NCBI GenBank assembly: GCA_002436025.1
Contig: DIXM01000013.1
Coordinates: 1 to 64,000 of the forward strand
DNA: 64,000 bases
Reading direction: 5' to 3'
From: a candidate division Hyd24-12 bacterium UBA6080
GTDB lineage: Bacteria; Fermentibacterota; Fermentibacteria; Fermentibacterales; JCC-6
Positions 43,663 through 52,433 of this stretch are shown here, in pieces; position 1 is the first letter of the stretch, and each line of letters starts with the position of its first letter. The translations under genes and the position numbers were made by a program. The notes beneath the pieces were generated by a model. That model did not search any database. It was not told where the DNA came from and was given only the letters and a program-made list of their open reading frames with translations.

Positions 43663-44576
43663 TGAGCACGGCAAAAGCAATAACCCTCAGGGACGTCTCC
43701 AAGAGCTACGGAAGTGTCAAGGCGCTGGCTGATCTGACCCTCGAGATACCCGAAGGTTCCGCCATGGCTGTGCTGGGCGAGAACGGCGCCGGCAAGACAA
43801 CAATGATCAGGGTCATCCTCGGTCTCGCCTCACGGGACTCGGGATGGGCTGCCATCCGTGACACCGACAGCAAAGACCATCTGGCCAGGCGAAGGGTCCG
43901 GTACCTTCCCGAACGGGTGCAATTCCCGGAGTGGGCCACCCCCGGAGATGTTTTCAGGCACATCGAGAGGGTCAGACACGAGGCTACCCCGGCGGAATTC
44001 AAGGACAGGGCGGGCGAACTCGAGTGCGGCGACCTCCTTAACAGGAAGTTCGGCAAGATGTCAAAGGGGCAGCGGCAAAGGCTCGCCCTTGCCCTTGCCA
44101 CCGCCGGACGACCCGACATGGCGATACTCGACGAGCCTTCATCGGGGCTCGACCCCATGGGCCGCATCCTGGTCCGGAAAACTGTTGCCAGGCTTGCTTC
44201 GGGCGGAACAACGATACTGCTCTGCTCCCATCTTCTGGGTGAGGTGGAGCAGGTGTGCACGCACGCAGCCTTCCTCAACAAAGGCCGGCTTGTGGCAAAC
44301 GACAGCCTCGAGAACCTCTCCAGGTTCACCGGGGCCGCCGAGATCCAGACCCAGGAACCGGGCCGAATGACGGAAGAGCTTGGCAGGGCCGGTTTCTCGT
44401 GCAGGACCGAGCAGGGCTCGGTGATAGCGGTGCTTCAGGAGGAAGGAACGATAGCCGGGCTCGCGGCCTCGGCGGCGAAGTCGGGCGTACCCTTCTCGGG
44501 CATCCAGATGAAGCGTGAAACGCTCGAAGACGTCTTCATGAGGGTCACTGAACGGGGGGAACAGCTTGTTCCTTAA
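43662..44576 (+). CDS. ABC transporter ATP-binding protein
   Basis: A 304-residue ATPase with Walker A 'GENGAGKTT', ABC signature 'MSKGQRQRL', Walker B 'MAILDEPSSGLDP' and an H-loop in 'ILLCSHLLGEVEQV'. The long C-terminal extension (about 215-304) is common in NatA/CcmA-type exporters. It works with the membrane protein encoded next, whose TTG start overlaps its end by eleven bases. The transported substrate is unknown. Confidence 0.92.
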   Translation: MSTAKAITLRDVSKSYGSVKALADLTLEIPEGSAMAVLGENGAGKTTMIRVILGLASRDSGWAAIRDTDSKDHLARRRVRYLPERVQFPEWATPGDVFRHIERVRHEATPAEFKDRAGELECGDLLNRKFGKMSKGQRQRLALALATAGRPDMAILDEPSSGLDPMGRILVRKTVARLASGGTTILLCSHLLGEVEQVCTHAAFLNKGRLVANDSLENLSRFTGAAEIQTQEPGRMTEELGRAGFSCRTEQGSVIAVLQEEGTIAGLAASAAKSGVPFSGIQMKRETLEDVFMRVTERGEQLVP

Positions 44577-45417
44577 CGCACTCGAGCATCTGCTCCGCAG
44601 AAAACTGCTCACGGTTGCCCTCATCGTGTTTGGGGTCTTCATGCTTCTTTTCTGGTGGGGGCTTTCGAGTTCCGCCAAAACTGCCGGGGGCTTTCACAAC
44701 GAGTCGGGCGAGGGAATGAACGGCATGGTAACCCCCGAAGACAAGGCCTGGATGGCCATGGCAACGGCGGGACCCATGCTGGCCACCATCCTCATCGGAC
44801 TGACAATAATCCTGGGCGCCAGCGTACTTCCCGACGAGATAGCCTCGGGCAGGCTCTCTCTCTGGGCAAGCCTGCCCCAATCCCGAAGAAGCCTCTACCT
44901 CAGCACCACCCTCGCGCCTCTGGCCCTTTCAACGGCCCTGGGGTACCTTTTCTTCATCACCGCTGCCCTTCTCATAAGGGCCTACTTCCCCTTCACGCCT
45001 GCGAACCTTACCCTTGCCCTGGTCGCCATGCCGATATGGATATCTGTGACCTGGGCTGCCGTGACCACCCTCTCCCTCATAATGGGCAAGATCCCCGCCA
45101 TGCTTGTCACATTCATTCTGGGCGGGTTCAGCGCAACGATGGGAAGCATCGTTGAACTCGGCAAATCCATACCCGAGGTTGGCGGATCGGGTATCTACAG
45201 GGTTGCCAATACCGTAACCATGGTGTTCCCCATAGACAGGGGCTACAGGGCCATCCTGGCGGGGCTGCTGCCCGCCCGTTCAACGATAGACGAGTTCCTG
45301 GCACTGATGGGTTACTCGGGTGCCGTGTCCCCGACGGAGCTCCTCTACCCTCTTATCTGGTCAGTGCTCCTCATCTTCCTTGGCTTCGTGGTCTTCAGGA
45401 AGATGGAGGTCCAGTAG
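44566..45417 (+). CDS. ABC transporter permease
   Basis: A 283-residue membrane protein with about six hydrophobic segments, of the ABC-2 type ('NALEHLLRRKLLTVALIVFG', 'LIGLTIILGASVLPDEIASG'). The TTG start at 44,566 has GGGGGGA upstream and lies inside the ATPase gene, so the two are translationally coupled. Length and layout fit a one-domain exporter half that dimerises. The substrate cannot be inferred. Confidence 0.87.
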   Translation: MFLNALEHLLRRKLLTVALIVFGVFMLLFWWGLSSSAKTAGGFHNESGEGMNGMVTPEDKAWMAMATAGPMLATILIGLTIILGASVLPDEIASGRLSLWASLPQSRRSLYLSTTLAPLALSTALGYLFFITAALLIRAYFPFTPANLTLALVAMPIWISVTWAAVTTLSLIMGKIPAMLVTFILGGFSATMGSIVELGKSIPEVGGSGIYRVANTVTMVFPIDRGYRAILAGLLPARSTIDEFLALMGYSGAVSPTELLYPLIWSVLLIFLGFVVFRKMEVQ

Positions 45418-45428
45418 GGCAGGGTCGG

Positions 45429-45950
45429 TCAAAGCCCGAGCCTGGCCGCCTCTTCCGGTTCCTGTTCCCGCAGAAGGTCGTAGTTGTAGTACTGCGTGAT
45501 GATGTTGAAGGCACCGAGCCGGGCGCCAAGCTCCGGGTCGAGGGCAGTGTAGTGGCTCACAGACTGGGAAAACCTGTCGAACAGGTCCTCACCGATGGAG
45601 AAGAATGCGTTGGTCATCTTCGAGTCGACCGACGCCCTTTGTGAGGCATCCATGGCCTGGTAGTAGCTTCCGTACCCGACAAAGATCCCCACGTACCTCT
45701 CGAAGAGGGCTTCGACCTGGGGTTTCAGTACTTCGGCGGATGGGCGGGGTTCGCACAGTGCCACGATTTCCTGCATCGCGCTCGTGTAGTCAGCGGCAAC
45801 CCTGTCACCGAGCACCTGGGGGTCGGAAAGATCAACGGTCACGGTTTCCACTGTGCCCTCTTCCGAAGCAGTGTCCGCAGGATCGGTCCCATCCCCGCAG
45901 CCTGCGAGAGCCATTAGAAGCACCACAACCACTGGTAGAACTGTTTTCAT
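45429..45950 (-). CDS. small lipoprotein of unknown function
   Basis: A 173-residue lipoprotein. The signal peptide 'MKTVLPVVVVLLMALAGC' has lipobox Cys 18, followed by an acidic Thr/Asp/Glu linker to about residue 42 and then a helical domain with no family I recognise. ATG 45,950 is preferred over a GTG two codons before because AAAGG is seven bases upstream. It faces the ABC permease gene tail-to-tail and is downstream of the zinc-ribbon gene, 18 bases away, so it may be co-transcribed with it. Confidence 0.7.
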   Translation of the reverse strand: MKTVLPVVVVLLMALAGCGDGTDPADTASEEGTVETVTVDLSDPQVLGDRVAADYTSAMQEIVALCEPRPSAEVLKPQVEALFERYVGIFVGYGSYYQAMDASQRASVDSKMTNAFFSIGEDLFDRFSQSVSHYTALDPELGARLGAFNIITQYYNYDLLREQEPEEAARLGL

Positions 45951-45968
45951 GAACACGCCTTTCAGTTT

Positions 45969-47501
45969 TCAGCCGCTTTTCGGAGTTGACCCGGTCACAG
46001 GTTGAGAGGGCAGCTTCGGTTCCCGGCCCGCCCCCACCGCTTCGATGGCGGCCGCCAGTGTCACCATGTCATCCAGAAGGGGTTCGATGTCTTCCGCAAG
46101 GAGATACCTGGGGCTGTCCATGACCGAAAGATGACCCGGTGCAATGTGCGCCTGAACACTCGACCAATCCACCAGCATCCGACCAATCTTCCCCTCCCAC
46201 CGCTGCATGAACCAGGTGAATGGAAGAAGGACCTTCTCCTGCTCGAGTGCTGACGACTTCATGCGCACAGCGGTTGCCGGCGTCGCGTATCGAATCGGGA
46301 AAAAGTCGTTGAAACGGGTGTTCCCCGTGGTGAACCGCTGCAGGTTCCCGGGCGGGTAACCCGGCGGTTCGGTGCGAAGGTAGAAAACCGGATCGTCCAC
46401 CCCGACCTCGATGGCGTACTCGTCCGCCGGGTCTATCTCGATGTCCCTTCCCCTGTATTTGTCATTAATGGTGCCGGTGTAGTTCTTGAATTCAGCCCCC
46501 TCGTGCTTCCAGCCGTGCTTTGCCGCAAGTGCCGCGAGGGCTTGCTTGCATCCTCTGGAGGGTCCCAGCCGCCCGGAAAGAATTGAGCTGAGGGCTATCC
46601 AGACAGGAATCGCGGTAAAGAGAACGAACAGGACGATGGGAGCAGCCTTTGCAACGATCCCCGCACTGTCGCCTCCGAGACTGAAAAGCAGGCTCATGAC
46701 CGCTGCGATGGCTGCGATGATTCCCAGGATCGGCAGCACGGGCTTGATGTTCCGGGCAGCCTTCCGGGGGGCGGTCCTCACTTTCCAGGATTCGAGCTCC
46801 CTTTTTTCCTCCTCCTCGTCAATCGCCCTCTGCTTTGCCTGGATCTGCTTCTGTGTCGGCCCTCCGAGCCCCACGAACCACTCGAGGGTCTTCCTGACCG
46901 GGTGAAGCCTTGACCAGACCGCGTCGGGAACGTAAACCTCCGAACTGCAGTACGCGCACTTCATGACCCGCCCGGTTCCCTTCGATACCGAAAGGGCTCC
47001 GGCGCACTTCGGGCAGGACATGACCACGGGTGTCAGGGATGCATCGTTCACGACCAGGGGCTCCCTGTCCCCCTCTCCTGGCGGCGGTTGCGCCGATATG
47101 CAGAAGACGGCTGACGGGACCGCACGCAAGAGCGATTCCGGAGCTGGGAAGTAATGGTACGATTCCCCGCATTTGGTACAGGTGATGGGTGCAGGCTCGG
47201 AGGAATCCGGGATGGGAAGCACCTTTTTGCACTTTGAGCAGCGTGGCGGAAGCCTCCACAGCCCGTACTTGTAGGTCCCGCTTCCGCTCATGAGGGTCCC
47301 GCCGCTGCCCTGACCGTCGAGAAGCCCCTCGTACTCCTCCTCGAAGTCGTTGATGAGACCACCAAGGATATCGGGGGGGACCTGCTTTTCCTCCTGACAG
47401 GCCGTACAGGTGAATCTGGTGCAGGGGCCGTTCATGGGTATGGGCTGGCCGCAACTGTCACAGGACGTGCTCACCTCGATGCACGCATACCTGGAGTGCA
47501 A
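45969..47501 (-). CDS. multi zinc-ribbon membrane protein of unknown function
   Basis: A 510-residue protein not assigned to a family. Four pairs of C-x2-C motifs lie in the first 180 residues ('CDSCG', 'CTACQ', 'CSKCKK', 'CTKCGE', 'CPKCAG', 'CAYCSS'), giving about three zinc ribbons. Then come a charged coiled-coil stretch ('AKQRAIDEEEEKRELES') and two transmembrane segments near 255-275 and 283-305. The C-terminal 200 residues are soluble and unknown. The start is a TTG close after GGGGGAG. Possibly a membrane-anchored metal or nucleic-acid sensor, but nothing proves this. Confidence 0.65.
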   Translation of the reverse strand: MHSRYACIEVSTSCDSCGQPIPMNGPCTRFTCTACQEEKQVPPDILGGLINDFEEEYEGLLDGQGSGGTLMSGSGTYKYGLWRLPPRCSKCKKVLPIPDSSEPAPITCTKCGESYHYFPAPESLLRAVPSAVFCISAQPPPGEGDREPLVVNDASLTPVVMSCPKCAGALSVSKGTGRVMKCAYCSSEVYVPDAVWSRLHPVRKTLEWFVGLGGPTQKQIQAKQRAIDEEEEKRELESWKVRTAPRKAARNIKPVLPILGIIAAIAAVMSLLFSLGGDSAGIVAKAAPIVLFVLFTAIPVWIALSSILSGRLGPSRGCKQALAALAAKHGWKHEGAEFKNYTGTINDKYRGRDIEIDPADEYAIEVGVDDPVFYLRTEPPGYPPGNLQRFTTGNTRFNDFFPIRYATPATAVRMKSSALEQEKVLLPFTWFMQRWEGKIGRMLVDWSSVQAHIAPGHLSVMDSPRYLLAEDIEPLLDDMVTLAAAIEAVGAGREPKLPSQPVTGSTPKSG

Positions 47502-47536
47502 TGCTCCCCCTTACTGGGAAAACCGGACCGGGAGGG

Positions 47537-47929
47537 TCAGGTCACTGAAACCACTGCGGCGTTGGCGATGAAAACCCTGACGGTGTTGCAGTGAGGGTCG
47601 GCGGGGGTCAGGAAGAAACCGCCGTGAGCGGGGTTGAACACAAGGGTGTATCCCGCCATCTTCTCGCCGTCCTCGAACTCGACCAGGAGCTTTCGTCCCA
47701 CCGTTGGTGCATCTGGGTCGAAATCGTTACTGTACACATGGTTGGGGTCGCCGAAAAAGTCCTTCACGAAGAAGAGCGCCTTAAGGTCTGCGATGAAGAC
47801 CTCGGTGATGACGCCTGGATCCTCCATGGAAGCAAGGTGAAAGGATGCCTTTCCCGGAGCGAAATCGCTGGCGCTCCCCTTCAGAACCCGCCCGTCGCGG
47901 TAGCGGGCGATAAGCCTGTTGAGTGCCAT
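47537..47929 (-). CDS. small conserved hypothetical protein (DUF6982-like)
   Basis: A 130-residue all-beta soluble protein. It has 'ALNRLIARYRDGRVLKGSA', 'DLKALFFVKDFFGD', 'GRKLLVEFEDGE' and a C-terminal 'RVFIANAAV', a layout I associate with the DUF6982 family (small beta domains that follow PilZ-like folds); the family name is uncertain. No catalytic residues are evident. It stands alone between the zinc-ribbon gene and the DUF3795 gene, all on the minus strand with gaps of 35 and 111 bases. Confidence 0.65.
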   Translation of the reverse strand: MALNRLIARYRDGRVLKGSASDFAPGKASFHLASMEDPGVITEVFIADLKALFFVKDFFGDPNHVYSNDFDPDAPTVGRKLLVEFEDGEKMAGYTLVFNPAHGGFFLTPADPHCNTVRVFIANAAVVSVT

Positions 47930-48040
47930 GTCTTCCCTTCTTCCCGGTTCGGTGAGATCAAGTGGAGGGTCGTTGGTTTATCAGCGTCCTCTAAAAAAAC
48001 ATGCGAACTCGTTGTTTCACGGTCAATGGCCGGAGAGGGC

Positions 48041-48517
48041 TCAGTCAACCACCTGCTTCTCCTCCGCCACGGCGTCAAGAAGGGGTCCGCCGCACGAGGC
48101 ACAAACCGACTCGTACCAGCTGAACCGTCTTGAACAGGCTGGGCACGACCACCGGTCATTCTCCTCCTGCAGCCACTTCCCAACGCCCATCTCACTGATC
48201 CTTTTCAGGTTCTTGAACACTGCCGAGTGGTGGGGCATGTCATCGTTGCGGAACCTCGTGAGGGCTTCACATGGAAACACATCACACTGGAAACAGAATT
48301 CATGACCCCTTGATATGGCGCACTTCCTCATTTCACACCTGGCGCAGAAGGGTATGGTGATCTCTCCCCTGCATCCGGAACACGAAAGCAGGGAAGGTTC
48401 CACGCCCCACTCCTTCGCCAGACGGGACAACGTCACGGTATCATCCCTCTCATTGGCCAGCCCCACCGGACAGGCGCCGCAATTCAGGCCGCAGAATGAA
48501 TCGTGATGGACTTTCAT
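48041..48517 (-). CDS. DUF3795 family protein
   Basis: A 158-residue Cys-rich protein. It opens with the DUF3795 hallmark 'FCGLNCGACPVGLANERDD' and continues with Cys clusters 'CSGCRGE', 'CARCEMRKCAISRG', 'CFQCDVFPC' and 'CPACSRRF' to a C-terminal ribbon. The conserved Cys probably bind zinc or an iron-sulfur cluster; function is unknown. Its ATG overlaps the stop of the histidine-kinase gene by four bases, making it the kinase's likely operon partner. Confidence 0.82.
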   Translation of the reverse strand: MKVHHDSFCGLNCGACPVGLANERDDTVTLSRLAKEWGVEPSLLSCSGCRGEITIPFCARCEMRKCAISRGHEFCFQCDVFPCEALTRFRNDDMPHHSAVFKNLKRISEMGVGKWLQEENDRWSCPACSRRFSWYESVCASCGGPLLDAVAEEKQVVD

Positions 48518-50697
48518 GGTTCCTCCTTCACCGGATTCAGCCCTTCGTCCCCCTCGTCCAGCACTTCCCTGACCCGGGCCGCCAGTTCGGCCATCCTGTA
48601 AGGTTTGCCCAGAAAACCCCTGGCTCCCCTGGTGAGGTTCTCACCGTACTGGCCGAACGCCGAATGGCCGCTGACAATGAGGATCCTCAGGGCGGGGTTC
48701 AGCTTCAGAAGCTCGGACAAACAACGGTACCCGCCCATCCCCGGCATGTTCAGGTCAAGAAGAACAAGGTCTACCCCGTGGTTCTCTCCGAAAACCTCGA
48801 GGGCCTGTTCACCGCTCCCGGCAGTGAGCACCCTGTAACCCGACATTGTCATGAATTCGCTGGTCTGCTCAAGGATGCCGGGTTCGTCGTCAACGACAAG
48901 GATCGTCTCGACCCCGCCGGGGAGCACCCCGACACTGCTTTCATCTCCGGGCTCGGGCTCCCCCTGTTCCGGGGATGCGGGAAGGAAAACTTCGAAGGTG
49001 GTGCCCTGCCCGGCTGCGCTTCGGCACCGGATGCACCCCTCATGGTTCTTCACTATTCCGTAAGCCGATGAAAGGCCCAGACCTGTGCCCTTTCCCGGCT
49101 CTTTGGTGGTGAAGAAGGGGTTGAAGACCTTGTCGATCATCTCGCCGGGAATGCCGCTGCCCGAGTCCGTCACTGCGAACATCACGAAACTGCCTGGGTT
49201 GAGGTCCCCCAACTCTGTACACATGCCCTCGTCAAGCACCGCGTTCGACGTGGTGAACAGAAGTCTTCCGCCATCGGGCATGGCATCGACGGCGTTTGCA
49301 GCAAGGTTCAAGAGTATCTGCTCTATCTGCACTGGATCGGCTTTCACGACACGAAGGGCAGGCTCGAGGACAAGCCTTATCTCAATCATTCTTGGGATAG
49401 TCTGCCTGAGTATCCGAACAGCGTTGGTGATCTCCTTGTTCAGGTCCAGCGTGACCTTCCTGCTCTCCATCTTCCTGCTGAAGGTCAGGAGCTGGTTGAT
49501 GAGGGCCGCCGCCCTCCTGCTGGCTCCGAGGATCTGGGCCAGCTCGGATGAGCCTGGGTCGCCGCCGGTGCTCCTGGCTATCATGAGTTGCGCATACCCG
49601 CTGATGATCTGAAGAATGTTGTTGAAATCGTGCGCTATTCCGCCGGCAAGGGTCCCAAGCGCCTCCATCTTCTCGGCGTGCTGGAGCCGTTGTGACTGAG
49701 CGAGCAGCTCGTGCTGGGCTGTCTCGAGGCTTCGCACCTTTTCGTTCAACCTTCGCTTCAGAAAGAGCGTTATGACTGTCAGACCCACCAGAAGGGCGCC
49801 CACGAACAACGCCACCAGCCCCATGGTTTTCCTGGCCTCGGGGCTCAGGCCCTGCTGGGCCTCCATGGAGATCCAGCTCTTCTGCATGTCCTCGAGCTCA
49901 CTTTGGGGGATGTCCGCAAGCGCCTTCCGAATGGCACTGTAAAGCAGTGGGTATTCCCGGCTGACACCAATGCACCACTCGAAGTAAAAATCCGTGGTGC
50001 CCGAAACCCTGAGGTTCGAAAGCCCCTCTCGGTCGGTGTAGTAGGCGGCCACCGCCAGGTTCTCCACAAAGGCGTCAACCTCGCCGAAGGAGACCGCCCT
50101 GAGCCCCTCGGGAACGTTCCATTGGGGTATGACCTCGTACCTTCCCTGATTGAGGCTTCTTACGTACTGCTCCGTGGCGTAGCCCGAAACAACGGCCACA
50201 TCCATCCCTGCAAGTTCGTCGAAGCTTGAAATGCTCTGTTTCGATCTTGTCGATATTATCACGACCGGAACCCTGGCGTAGGGCTTTGAAAAGAGGGCGA
50301 ACTCCTCCCGCTCGGGGGTGCTCACAATGGTTGGCGCGATGGCGCACTCACCTGACGCGAGGGCTTCGAGGTGACGGTTCCAGTCCGCGCACGGCCTTCT
50401 GGGAAAGGTTACACCCAGCCTTTCCTCGACGGCCGCCATCACGTCTGCGCCCAGACCGATGAACTGCCCCTCGGACGACATGAACTCGATGGGCGGGAAG
50501 TCGGTGTTGAAGTAAAGGAACAGGCTGTCGCTGTTTGCGTCAAGCCATGCCCTCTCCTCGACAGTGAGAACTGTCAACCCGGAGTCGTGACGGGGCAGGA
50601 AGATGAGCGCGGCCAGGATCATAAAGAACAGACCCAGACCCGGAAGCAGAAAAACTCTATGAAACAAACGACGCATCGGGTTTTCAGTCTCGCTCAT
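48514..50697 (-). CDS. hybrid sensor histidine kinase with solute-binding sensor domain
   Basis: A 727-residue membrane kinase. A first transmembrane helix (about 15-35) is followed by a periplasmic SBP_bac_3-like domain (about 45-285, 'NTDFPPIEFMSSEGQFIGLG') and a second helix. The cytoplasmic part has the H box 'GGIAHDFNNILQ', the ATPase boxes 'NLAANAVDAMPDGG', 'DSGSGIPGE' and 'GKGTGLGLSSAYG', then a receiver with 'VVDDEPGILEQ' and phospho-Asp in 'LLDLNMPGMGG'. This matches EvgS/BvgS-like kinases without PAS. It likely senses a small solute. ATG 50,697 is preferred over an earlier start. Confidence 0.9.
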   Translation of the reverse strand: MSETENPMRRLFHRVFLLPGLGLFFMILAALIFLPRHDSGLTVLTVEERAWLDANSDSLFLYFNTDFPPIEFMSSEGQFIGLGADVMAAVEERLGVTFPRRPCADWNRHLEALASGECAIAPTIVSTPEREEFALFSKPYARVPVVIISTRSKQSISSFDELAGMDVAVVSGYATEQYVRSLNQGRYEVIPQWNVPEGLRAVSFGEVDAFVENLAVAAYYTDREGLSNLRVSGTTDFYFEWCIGVSREYPLLYSAIRKALADIPQSELEDMQKSWISMEAQQGLSPEARKTMGLVALFVGALLVGLTVITLFLKRRLNEKVRSLETAQHELLAQSQRLQHAEKMEALGTLAGGIAHDFNNILQIISGYAQLMIARSTGGDPGSSELAQILGASRRAAALINQLLTFSRKMESRKVTLDLNKEITNAVRILRQTIPRMIEIRLVLEPALRVVKADPVQIEQILLNLAANAVDAMPDGGRLLFTTSNAVLDEGMCTELGDLNPGSFVMFAVTDSGSGIPGEMIDKVFNPFFTTKEPGKGTGLGLSSAYGIVKNHEGCIRCRSAAGQGTTFEVFLPASPEQGEPEPGDESSVGVLPGGVETILVVDDEPGILEQTSEFMTMSGYRVLTAGSGEQALEVFGENHGVDLVLLDLNMPGMGGYRCLSELLKLNPALRILIVSGHSAFGQYGENLTRGARGFLGKPYRMAELAARVREVLDEGDEGLNPVKEEP

Positions 50698-50814
50698 GCG
50701 GCACAAGTCCCCGTTCCCGGCCGAAACGATCCTCAGTACAAGTTTGGTCCGAGGCTTGATGATACGATTGAGCGCCATGCCCGTCAAACAGTAAAAGCGG
50801 CAGGTCATGACAAG

Positions 50815-50845
50815 AAAAAGCCCCGGAAACTGCTGCTTCCGGGGC
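50815..50845 (-). terminator. rho-independent terminator of RRM gene 1
   Basis: Minus-strand hairpin CCCCGGAA with TTCCGGGG around a seven-base loop, followed by five T, 19 bases after the RRM gene stop. Confidence 0.85.
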
Positions 50846-50863
50846 CGTTTTTGCTTGCCTCTA

Positions 50864-51151
50864 CTAGTAGCGGGGCGGTCTTCTCGGGCCGGCTGTCCTG
50901 GGGCGTTCTTCGCGAGGACGGGCCTCGTTCACCCTGATGTCGCGGCCTCCCACTTCCCTGCCGTCAAGGGCGCTGATGGCGGACTCTGCGGCGGCCTTGT
51001 CGGCCATCTCGACGAAACCGAAGCCCTTGGGCCTCCCGGTGTCCCTGTCGGTGATGATTCTTGCGCTCGTGACCTCTCCGAACTCGGCGAAGAGTTCTTC
51101 AAGCTGCTTCTCGGTCATGTCATACGACAGGTTTCCAACGTAGATGTTCAT
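50864..51151 (-). CDS. RRM RNA-binding protein 1
   Basis: A 95-residue single-RRM protein. RNP2 is 'IYVGNLS' and RNP1 'KGFGFVEM', with the intervening 'TEKQLEELFAEFGEV'. The tail is basic and Arg/Pro-rich. ATG 51,151 has AGGAG at good spacing. Bacterial RRM proteins of this size resemble cyanobacterial Rbp proteins and can act as RNA chaperones, often in cold adaptation. A terminator follows. Its 5' leader carries a palindrome shared with the paralogous gene 170 bases upstream. Confidence 0.92.
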   Translation of the reverse strand: MNIYVGNLSYDMTEKQLEELFAEFGEVTSARIITDRDTGRPKGFGFVEMADKAAAESAISALDGREVGGRDIRVNEARPREERPRTAGPRRPPRY

Positions 51152-51195
51152 TTCTCTCCTAAGTGCAAAACACCCTTTCCAAGGGCCTGGCCATA

Positions 51196-51213
51196 CTGAA
51201 CATCGTTGTTCAG
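51196..51213 (-). promoter_or_regulatory. palindrome in leader of RRM gene 1
   Basis: CTGAACATCGTTGTTCAG is a perfect 7-bp inverted repeat with a 4-base loop, 45 bases before the start. The same palindrome, changed at one loop base, lies at 51,664-51,681 before the second RRM gene. It may be a DNA operator or an mRNA hairpin bound by the proteins themselves. Confidence 0.65.
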
Positions 51214-51276
51214 CACGCAAAACTAATCGACGGGAAAATGACCGTCAAGTATATGCCGACAGCGCTCATAGGCAAG

Positions 51277-51307
51277 AAAAAAACCCCGAAGGCGCGAGCC
51301 TTCGGGG
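51277..51307 (-). terminator. rho-independent terminator of RRM gene 2
   Basis: Minus-strand hairpin CCCCGAAGGC with its complement GCCTTCGGGG around a four-base loop, followed by seven T. It lies 18 bases past the stop of RRM gene 2 and separates the two RRM transcripts. Confidence 0.9.
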
Positions 51308-51324
51308 TCTTCTGGAACCGTTCT

Positions 51325-51624
51325 TTAGAAACGGGGCCTTCTGGGGCCGCTGCTGCTGCTGCTGCTGCTCCGGGGACGATCTTCCCTCGGGGTAGCCTCG
51401 TTGACCCTGAGGTCACGTCCGCCGACTTCACGGCCGTCGAGAGAGCTGATTGCAGCCTCGGCGGCTGACTTGTCGGCCATTTCCACGAACCCGAAGCCCT
51501 TGGGTCTTCCGGTGTCCCTGTCGGTTATAAGACGTGCGCTTGTAACCTCTCCGAACTCTGCAAAGAGGGCTTCAAGCTGCTTCTCGGTAATGTCGTACGA
51601 CAGGTTTCCCACATAGATGTTCAT
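51325..51624 (-). CDS. RRM RNA-binding protein 2
   Basis: A 99-residue single-RRM protein almost identical in the RRM to its paralogue at 50,864-51,151: RNP2 'IYVGNLS', RNP1 'KGFGFVEM'. The tail is Arg/Ser-rich with a run of seven Ser encoded mostly by AGC triplets, a slippage-prone stretch at 51,349-51,370. ATG 51,624 has AGGAG upstream. It is a tandem duplicate, with its own terminator and its own copy of the leader palindrome, so the two are separately expressed. Confidence 0.92.
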   Translation of the reverse strand: MNIYVGNLSYDITEKQLEALFAEFGEVTSARLITDRDTGRPKGFGFVEMADKSAAEAAISSLDGREVGGRDLRVNEATPREDRPRSSSSSSSGPRRPRF

Positions 51625-51663
51625 TTCACTCCTAAAAAAGACGCCCACTACGGGCTGATTCAA

Positions 51664-51681
51664 CTGAACATAGTTGTTCAG
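51664..51681 (-). promoter_or_regulatory. palindrome in leader of RRM gene 2
   Basis: CTGAACATAGTTGTTCAG: the same 7-bp inverted repeat as at 51,196-51,213, 40 bases before the start of RRM gene 2. Conservation in both leaders, with the change confined to the loop, favours a functional hairpin or operator. Confidence 0.65.
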
Positions 51682-51852
51682 CCCCCAATGATAATGCCTT
51701 CCGAGAGTCGTGTCAAGTTAAAACTTTGTTCATACCCATTAGAATGCATGCCCGGTCACCCGGCCCTTGCAGGCCTGCACGGTGCATGGCGCCATTGATC
51801 AGCGGAAGAAGACGTAATCGTGACCCCTCGAAACGGCTGCCGGCAAAGGTTA

Positions 51853-52305
51853 TCAGTCTTCAGCGGGGTCATCCCCTCCCGATCCGGCGGGTGTTCGTGC
51901 CGCAGGGCATCTGTCACGGGCAGAGCACGGCACCCTTCGCAGCAAAAGGCTCGCAACTGCAAAACAAAGAAGCAGGATCAGCATGATCGGGTTGGCGGCA
52001 GCGGGCTTCTCGGGCATGCCTTCGCGGATCCAGGTGTCGTAGTTCAGAAGGAAATGAAGCTTGAAAGTCAGCAGGATGAACACGAACAATGCCGCAAAGG
52101 TAAATGCAGTTGCCGCAGCGGTGCGGGAACGACACCGCTTGAAGGCGCAAAGCAACGCGAGGACAACCAGACCCGAACCCGGAACAGCAAGAAGGCTGAT
52201 CATATCCAGCGCCGTGTGACCTGACCCGTTTTGCACAGCGTACACTGCAAATACGATAAGCATGAGAAGCGCGGCATAATGCAGGGTTTTCAAGACTACC
52301 GTCAT
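51853..52305 (-). CDS. hypothetical small membrane protein
   Basis: A 150-residue protein with four hydrophobic segments at about 5-22, 36-54, 64-86 and 106-122, and a polar, Arg/Pro/Gly-rich C-terminus. I recognise no family. It is divergent from the FetA-like gene, with 128 bases between the two starts. Nothing in the sequence suggests a function. Confidence 0.6.
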   Translation of the reverse strand: MTVVLKTLHYAALLMLIVFAVYAVQNGSGHTALDMISLLAVPGSGLVVLALLCAFKRCRSRTAAATAFTFAALFVFILLTFKLHFLLNYDTWIREGMPEKPAAANPIMLILLLCFAVASLLLRRVPCSARDRCPAARTPAGSGGDDPAED

Positions 52306-52433
52306 CGATCCCTCCCCCGAACCAGTTCCTGAAATATCCGGGTATCATTCCAACCGTCAACCGGTGGTCAATGAACAGGGACGGACCGGCTGTCAATGTG
52401 CATATTTCGTCAGTTCTTGCGGGAGGCCAGAAA

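Noticed and set aside
51349..51370. Possible CRISPR-like repeat
   Set aside because: It is a simple AGC triplet run within a coding region, with no spacers.
52371..52433. Upstream ATG for the FetA-like ATPase
   Set aside because: It has no ribosome site, and the extra 21 residues do not belong to the ATPase fold; the TTG at 52,434 has GGGAGG.
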